From Phycisphaerales bacterium (GTDB taxonomy: Bacteria; Pseudomonadota; Gammaproteobacteria; Competibacterales; Competibacteraceae): 20,915 bases of DNA. Under the pieces are notes generated by a model, which saw only the letters and a list, made by a program, of their open reading frames with translations, was not told the DNA's origin and searched no databases. Location of the stretch: assembly GCA_014879435.1 (NCBI GenBank), contig JACSSB010000263.1:1-20915 (forward strand), read 5' to 3'. The position numbers and the translations under genes were made by a program. This document shows positions 17,827-20,915 of the stretch, piece after piece; within the stretch, counting starts at the first letter, position 1, and each line of letters begins with the position of its first letter.

Positions 17827-18594
17827 TTAAAGTTTTTCCTGATACTTCTGAAAATGGTACTCCTTAGCCTGAGCGATCCAATCGTCACGGCGAATACGAC
17901 CGGCCGATTTAATGACCGCTTCGATTCGCTCGATCTCTGCATCGCTCAATGTCGCCAATTGCCGATAGCTCTGCACACCACAGGCATTCAGCTTCTTTTC
18001 CAGTGCCGGGCCAATTCCCTTGATGCACTTGAAATCGTCTGGCGATAAGTCGGTGGGTACCATGACGGGCGCTTCGACAGTCGCCGGAGCTGGCGGCATG
18101 GGAGCTGCGGACGCTACGGAGACGGTTGGCGGCTCAGAGATGGTTTCCGCTGCCTTTTTTGGCACCACCACCGCCTCAAGCGACTCGCCTACCGATTTGA
18201 CTGCTGCGGCCATTTCGTCGCCCATCTGATCTGGCTTGGCCAAACCGCCACGGCGCAAAACCGCGAAGTATTCATCCCACCATTGATTTTGAGACTGAAT
18301 CCAGCGCTGCAGGACTTCTTCCATCTGCCGGACCCAAGACGCCATCACTTCCGGGGTGCCTTTCTCGTGGGCGATTCGTCGTACCCATTGCTCGACCCAA
18401 GCGGCCTCCTGGGCTAGAGTCTGCTTCACCACCGACTCCCAGCTTGTCAGATTATGCAAATACGTCTCGCGCCAAGCCTCTACTCCCGCTGGCGGCTGGA
18501 ATGGTACGGTCGAACACAGGCTCTCCCAAAGCCGCCTTTGGGCATCAGTCCAAGTCTTGATGGTTTCTTCGTTGATCCACGGCTTCACTATCAT
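17827..18594 (-). CDS. Phasin-like helical protein with C-terminal helix-hairpin-helix domain
   Basis: A 255-residue protein, not recognised as a named family member. Residues 1-112 are helical and unusually rich in tryptophan (W6, W15, W23, W41, W52, W66, W70, W87, W98, W105 and W106). That pattern resembles phasin or PhaE-like surface proteins of polyhydroxyalkanoate granules. A Pro/Ala/Val-rich linker follows (about 140-182). The C-terminus (183-244) is a helix-hairpin-helix module, DDFKCIKGIGPALEKKL...DDWIAQAK, of the kind appended to many unrelated bacterial proteins. No signal peptide or membrane segment is seen. An ATG at 18594 (AAGG 9 nt upstream) or a GTG two codons later are both possible starts. 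Granule association is an inference; DNA or protein binding through the HhH module is equally possible. Confidence 0.65.
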   Translation of the reverse strand: MIVKPWINEETIKTWTDAQRRLWESLCSTVPFQPPAGVEAWRETYLHNLTSWESVVKQTLAQEAAWVEQWVRRIAHEKGTPEVMASWVRQMEEVLQRWIQSQNQWWDEYFAVLRRGGLAKPDQMGDEMAAAVKSVGESLEAVVVPKKAAETISEPPTVSVASAAPMPPAPATVEAPVMVPTDLSPDDFKCIKGIGPALEKKLNACGVQSYRQLATLSDAEIERIEAVIKSAGRIRRDDWIAQAKEYHFQKYQEKL

Positions 18595-18730
18595 TATCCT
18601 CTACCTTCATCAGTTGTTGGCCTCAGTCACGGCTCACCCGCGGGGCCACGCATCATGCTAATGCTAAGCCATATGCCCGTCGCCCGTAAGTACGCCTGTA
18701 CGACTTCATTCATTCCGTAAATTTGACAAC

Positions 18731-18771
18731 GGTCGGCAACGACCCTGTTTCGGGCATTGACTTGCTATAAT
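18731..18771 (+). promoter_or_regulatory. Candidate cysE promoter with upstream inverted repeat
   Basis: TATAAT at 18766-18771 is preceded by TGC, an extended -10. A standard -35 at 16-18 nt is lacking. Upstream, GGTCG-GCAA-CGACC (18731-18744) is a perfect 5-bp inverted repeat lying where a -35-region regulator could bind; TTGACA (18723-18728) sits 37 nt before the -10, too far to be its -35. The leader to the cysE ATG would be about 60 nt. Confidence 0.55.
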
Positions 18772-18838
18772 CCTCCGCCCTCACCGCCACCCAAGGTGCG
18801 CGGTTTCTTCACTATCAACAACTTTGGACTTAGTGGCT

Positions 18839-19672
18839 ATGGCGTTTTGGCGACGTTTGCGAGAAGACATCAACTCGGTATTCGACCGCGATCCGGCGGC
18901 GCGCAGCGTGCTTGAAGTCATCGCCGCCTATCCCGGCATGCATGCTGTCGTGTTTCATCGGATCAATCACGCGCTTTGGAATCGCGGATTTAAATGGCTG
19001 GCACGATTCCTTTCCACTGTGGCGCGTTGGCTGACCGGGATTGAGATTCATCCCGGCGCCAAGATTGGCCGACGTTTTTTCATTGACCATGGCATGGGGG
19101 TAGTGATCGGCGAAACCGCCGAAATCGGTGATGATTGCACGCTGTATCAAGGTGTTACCCTGGGTGGCACCAGTTGGAATAAGGGTAAACGCCACCCCAC
19201 TCTAGGTAATAACGTGGTTATTGGCGCGGGAGCCAAAGTGCTCGGCCCATTCAAAGTGGGCGATAATGCCCGAATCGGCTCCAACTCGGTGGTGGTCAAG
19301 GAAGTACCGGCCAACGCCACCGTAGTCGGCGTACCGGGCCGGGTGGTCGAAGCAGGTGGCACCACAGATACGACGGTGCGCCAGGAAATTGCCCGCAAGC
19401 TGGGCTTCGATGCCTATGGCACTACACCCGACATGCCCGATCCTGAGGCGCACGCCATCAACCAGATGCTGGATCATATCCATGCCCTGGACCATGCTGT
19501 CCGTCAGCTTTGCCAAACCATGCGTGAGGCTGGTATCGAGCCGGGCAGCACCTTACAACTGCCTAATTTGAAAGGCTGCGAGTTGCACTCGGCCGCCAGC
19601 GGAGAGGGTTGGGCTACGCAAGAGGACAACGGTGTGGCCGAATCACGGCGCAAGGCCGGAGCTTCGCGTTGA
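18839..19672 (+). CDS. cysE: Serine O-acetyltransferase
   Basis: It acetylates serine with acetyl-CoA, the first committed step of cysteine synthesis. The 277-residue chain begins with a helical domain (1-65, with DPAARSVLEVIAAYPGMHAV). A left-handed beta-helix of hexapeptide repeats follows (about 66-165: IEIHPGAKIGRRFFIDHG, GVVIGETAEIGDDCTLYQG, TLGGTSWNKGKRHPTLGNNV). The catalytic-region H84 lies in IDHGMGVVIGET. The C-terminal extension after 170 is longer than the core and includes acidic and His-containing helices. I chose the ATG at 18839; a TTG five codons earlier is possible. Adjacent Fe-S genes suggest that cysteine is supplied as sulfur source for cluster assembly, as cysE genes do in several isc and nif clusters. 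The next gene overlaps its 3' end by 41 nt. Confidence 0.94.
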   Translation: MAFWRRLREDINSVFDRDPAARSVLEVIAAYPGMHAVVFHRINHALWNRGFKWLARFLSTVARWLTGIEIHPGAKIGRRFFIDHGMGVVIGETAEIGDDCTLYQGVTLGGTSWNKGKRHPTLGNNVVIGAGAKVLGPFKVGDNARIGSNSVVVKEVPANATVVGVPGRVVEAGGTTDTTVRQEIARKLGFDAYGTTPDMPDPEAHAINQMLDHIHALDHAVRQLCQTMREAGIEPGSTLQLPNLKGCELHSAASGEGWATQEDNGVAESRRKAGASR

Positions 19673-20105
19673 ACCAGCCGTGCTGGAACTAAGCCCTTCT
19701 GCCTGGGAGCATTTCACGCACCCCCACAACGTTGGCGCTCTTGATTCGGATGCGCCCGATGTAGCGACAGCGCGGGTGGGGGAACCGGTCAGCGGAGAGA
19801 TCCTGCAACTCCAGTTGCGGATCGACGCGGGAGAAACTATCGCTGCGGCCTATTTCAAAGCTTATGGCAGTGCTTGGCTCATTGCCTGTGGTTCGCTGTT
19901 GACCGAGCGCATCCAGCAACGAACCCTGACTGAAGCGGCGCAATTCCTGCATGACGAACTGGTCGAAACCTTGTCGGTACCGCCGACCAAGCGGTACTGT
20001 GCCGTGCTGGCTGAAACCGCACTCAAGGCAGCGTTGCGATCTTGGGCCGCGCCACGAACTTCGTCCGACGCCACCACTCAAATCCATCCGCCCCTCAATT
20101 GCTAA
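19632..20105 (+). CDS. Degenerate IscU/NifU-N-like protein lacking two ligand cysteines
   Basis: A 157-residue protein with the IscU fold along about 26-140: HFTHPHNVGALDSDAPDV, GEPVSGEILQLQLRID, YFKAYGSAWLIACGSLLTE and VPPTKRYCAVLAETALKAAL. In canonical IscU three cysteines and an aspartate hold the nascent cluster. Here the first Cys is S54 (VSGE in place of ACGD) and the Asp is E56. The second Cys is S80 (YGSA in place of YGCG). Only the third is kept, as C123. The LPPVK chaperone-binding motif reads VPPTK (116-120). C86 and the terminal C157 are extra. Such a protein is unlikely to build clusters as IscU does. The GTG at 19632 has GAGGA 5 nt upstream and overlaps cysE; a GTG at 19680 is the alternative. 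iscA follows 14 nt after the stop. Confidence 0.8.
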   Translation: MWPNHGARPELRVEPAVLELSPSAWEHFTHPHNVGALDSDAPDVATARVGEPVSGEILQLQLRIDAGETIAAAYFKAYGSAWLIACGSLLTERIQQRTLTEAAQFLHDELVETLSVPPTKRYCAVLAETALKAALRSWAAPRTSSDATTQIHPPLNC

Positions 20106-20119
20106 TGAAGGAAATCGCC

Positions 20120-20443
20120 ATGTCGATCACCTTGACCGAAAAAGCTGCTCACCACGCGCATCGCTACCTAGCTAAACAGGCGAACGCCCAAGGCTTGCGA
20201 CTGGGTATTCGTAATACGGGTTGTTCTGGTCATATGTATACCGTCGGACTGGCGGATACGGTCAATCCCGATGACCAGATTTTTGAATCAAGAGGCATCA
20301 AGGTCGTGGTCAGCACCCAGAATCTACCCTATCTGGATGGCCTGGAACTGGATTATGCCAAGGAAGGACTCAATGAGAGTTTCCGCTTCAATAATCCCAA
20401 CGCCAAGGAAATGTGCGGTTGCGGCGAGAGCTTCAGCGTCTGA
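20120..20443 (+). CDS. iscA: Iron-sulfur cluster assembly protein IscA
   Basis: An A-type Fe-S carrier of 107 residues, the same length as E. coli IscA. All three ligand cysteines are present: C35 in RNTGCSGHMY, and C99 and C101 in MCGCGESFSV. The N-terminus SITLTEKAAHHAHRYLAKQ is typical. The ATG at 20120 has AAGGA 7 nt upstream; an in-frame ATG at 20105 is a less likely start. It lies close behind the degenerate IscU-like gene and cysE, and the three probably form one transcript. No iscR, iscS, hscBA or fdx genes are next to it, so the main Isc operon must be elsewhere. Confidence 0.94.
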   Translation: MSITLTEKAAHHAHRYLAKQANAQGLRLGIRNTGCSGHMYTVGLADTVNPDDQIFESRGIKVVVSTQNLPYLDGLELDYAKEGLNESFRFNNPNAKEMCGCGESFSV

Positions 20444-20497
20444 AATCGAGAGCAAATACCGACGCTTTTTCTTGAGAAAGAGCGGTTTGTTTCATGA

Positions 20498-20530
20498 CTT
20501 CATCGCCACCACAATACGGTGGCGATGAAG
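20498..20530. terminator. Strong hairpin between convergent iscA and hydrolase genes
   Basis: CTTCATCGCCACC (20498-20510) and GGTGGCGATGAAG (20518-20530) form a perfect 13-bp stem with a 7-nt loop. It lies 55 nt after iscA and 26 nt from the end of the convergent hydrolase gene. No T-run follows on either strand, so intrinsic termination is uncertain, but the position suits a bidirectional transcript end. A smaller GCTAT-TT-ATAGC palindrome lies at 20544-20555. Confidence 0.5.
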
Positions 20531-20555
20531 CGATGTACAAAGCGCTATTTATAGC

Positions 20556-20915
20556 TTACTGCATGTGCTTCTCGAAAAATGACAAGACTTTTTCAGGATA
20601 CCGCCCAAAGTAGTTATAACCATCCTTGAAACGCTTCTTGGTGTGCTCGATCCAGAACAACTCCTTGTCCTTGCTTCCAAGTAAATCGAAAGTCTTTTGC
20701 GCATCTTCTGGATTTCTTGTCCACTCATCCTCTAACACTTGCACCATCAGCACTGGCATTTTAATGCTGGCAGCCCATAAATGTGGGGTCATCTCAGCAG
20801 CAACAAAGGCACCCATCTTCAGTAGCTCGAAATCGATCAATTCCTGGTATTGACGCACACCAGATAATTCAGAAAAAGCATCGTAGATAGCCGCCATCGA
20901 AACGACCATTGGGCT
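20556..20915 (-). CDS. Alpha/beta-hydrolase (partial, C-terminal 119 residues)
   Basis: The reading frame runs off the right edge; the visible part begins SPMVVSMAAIYDAFSEL and ends EKVLSFFEKHMQ. The middle segment KMPVLMVQVLEDEWTRNPED is the strand and acidic loop that precede the last catalytic part of alpha/beta hydrolases. FWIEHTKKRFKDGYNYFGRY resembles the C-terminal end of dienelactone-hydrolase-like proteins. The nucleophile is outside the window, so activity cannot be judged. The gene is visibly AT-richer and uses more A- and T-ending codons than its neighbours, which suggests recent acquisition. Confidence 0.65.
   Translation of the reverse strand, partial: SPMVVSMAAIYDAFSELSGVRQYQELIDFELLKMGAFVAAEMTPHLWAASIKMPVLMVQVLEDEWTRNPEDAQKTFDLLGSKDKELFWIEHTKKRFKDGYNYFGRYPEKVLSFFEKHMQ

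Overview
The window reads as chromosomal DNA of a gammaproteobacterium, moderately GC-rich and densely coding. The strongest evidence is the gene order. Read on the minus strand, mtnA-gyrA-pheA-hisC-tyrA-aroA-cmk-rpsA-ihfB-lapA follows the 'aromatic supraoperon' known from Pseudomonas, and on the plus strand mtaD-ubiG-mupP/gph matches the block on the other side of mtnA there. The proteins are not typical pseudomonad ones: tyrA and aroA are separate, serC is absent between gyrA and pheA, and an OmpA-like gene sits between mtnA and mtaD. A PHA-storing Competibacter-like lineage is possible but is only a guess.

Layout. 1-131 is the start of lapA (minus, cut by the window edge), preceded on its strand by a terminator at 231-260. 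303-11538 is a tightly packed minus-strand run: ihfB, rpsA, cmk, aroA, tyrA, hisC, pheA, gyrA, mtnA. Several junctions overlap by 4 nt (gyrA/pheA, aroA/cmk), and tyrA and aroA share a frame with one stop codon between them. An AT-rich divergent control region (11539-11901) separates mtnA from a plus-strand outer-membrane OmpA-like gene, which ends in a strong terminator abutting a good promoter for mtaD. A 68-bp REP/MITE-like palindromic element lies between mtaD and ubiG; ubiG overlaps a HAD phosphatase that is probably MupP.

15632-18594 (minus) holds a membrane-anchored Ser/Thr protein kinase and a Trp-rich, phasin-like protein with a C-terminal helix-hairpin-helix domain. 18839-20443 (plus) is a small sulfur/Fe-S cluster: cysE, an IscU-like protein that has lost two of the three cluster-ligand cysteines, and a normal IscA. 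The last 360 bases are the C-terminal end of an alpha/beta hydrolase on the minus strand, with visibly lower GC.

Functionally, the minus-strand run couples aromatic amino-acid synthesis (chorismate branch enzymes AroA, PheA, TyrA, HisC) to nucleotide and core informational genes (Cmk, GyrA, S1, IHF-beta). MtnA and MtaD act on methylthioadenosine salvage from opposite sides of the OmpA-like insertion. The most unusual content is the degenerate IscU-like protein paired with CysE and IscA, and the one-stop separation of tyrA from aroA. No tRNA, rRNA, CRISPR array, phage or complete insertion sequence was seen.
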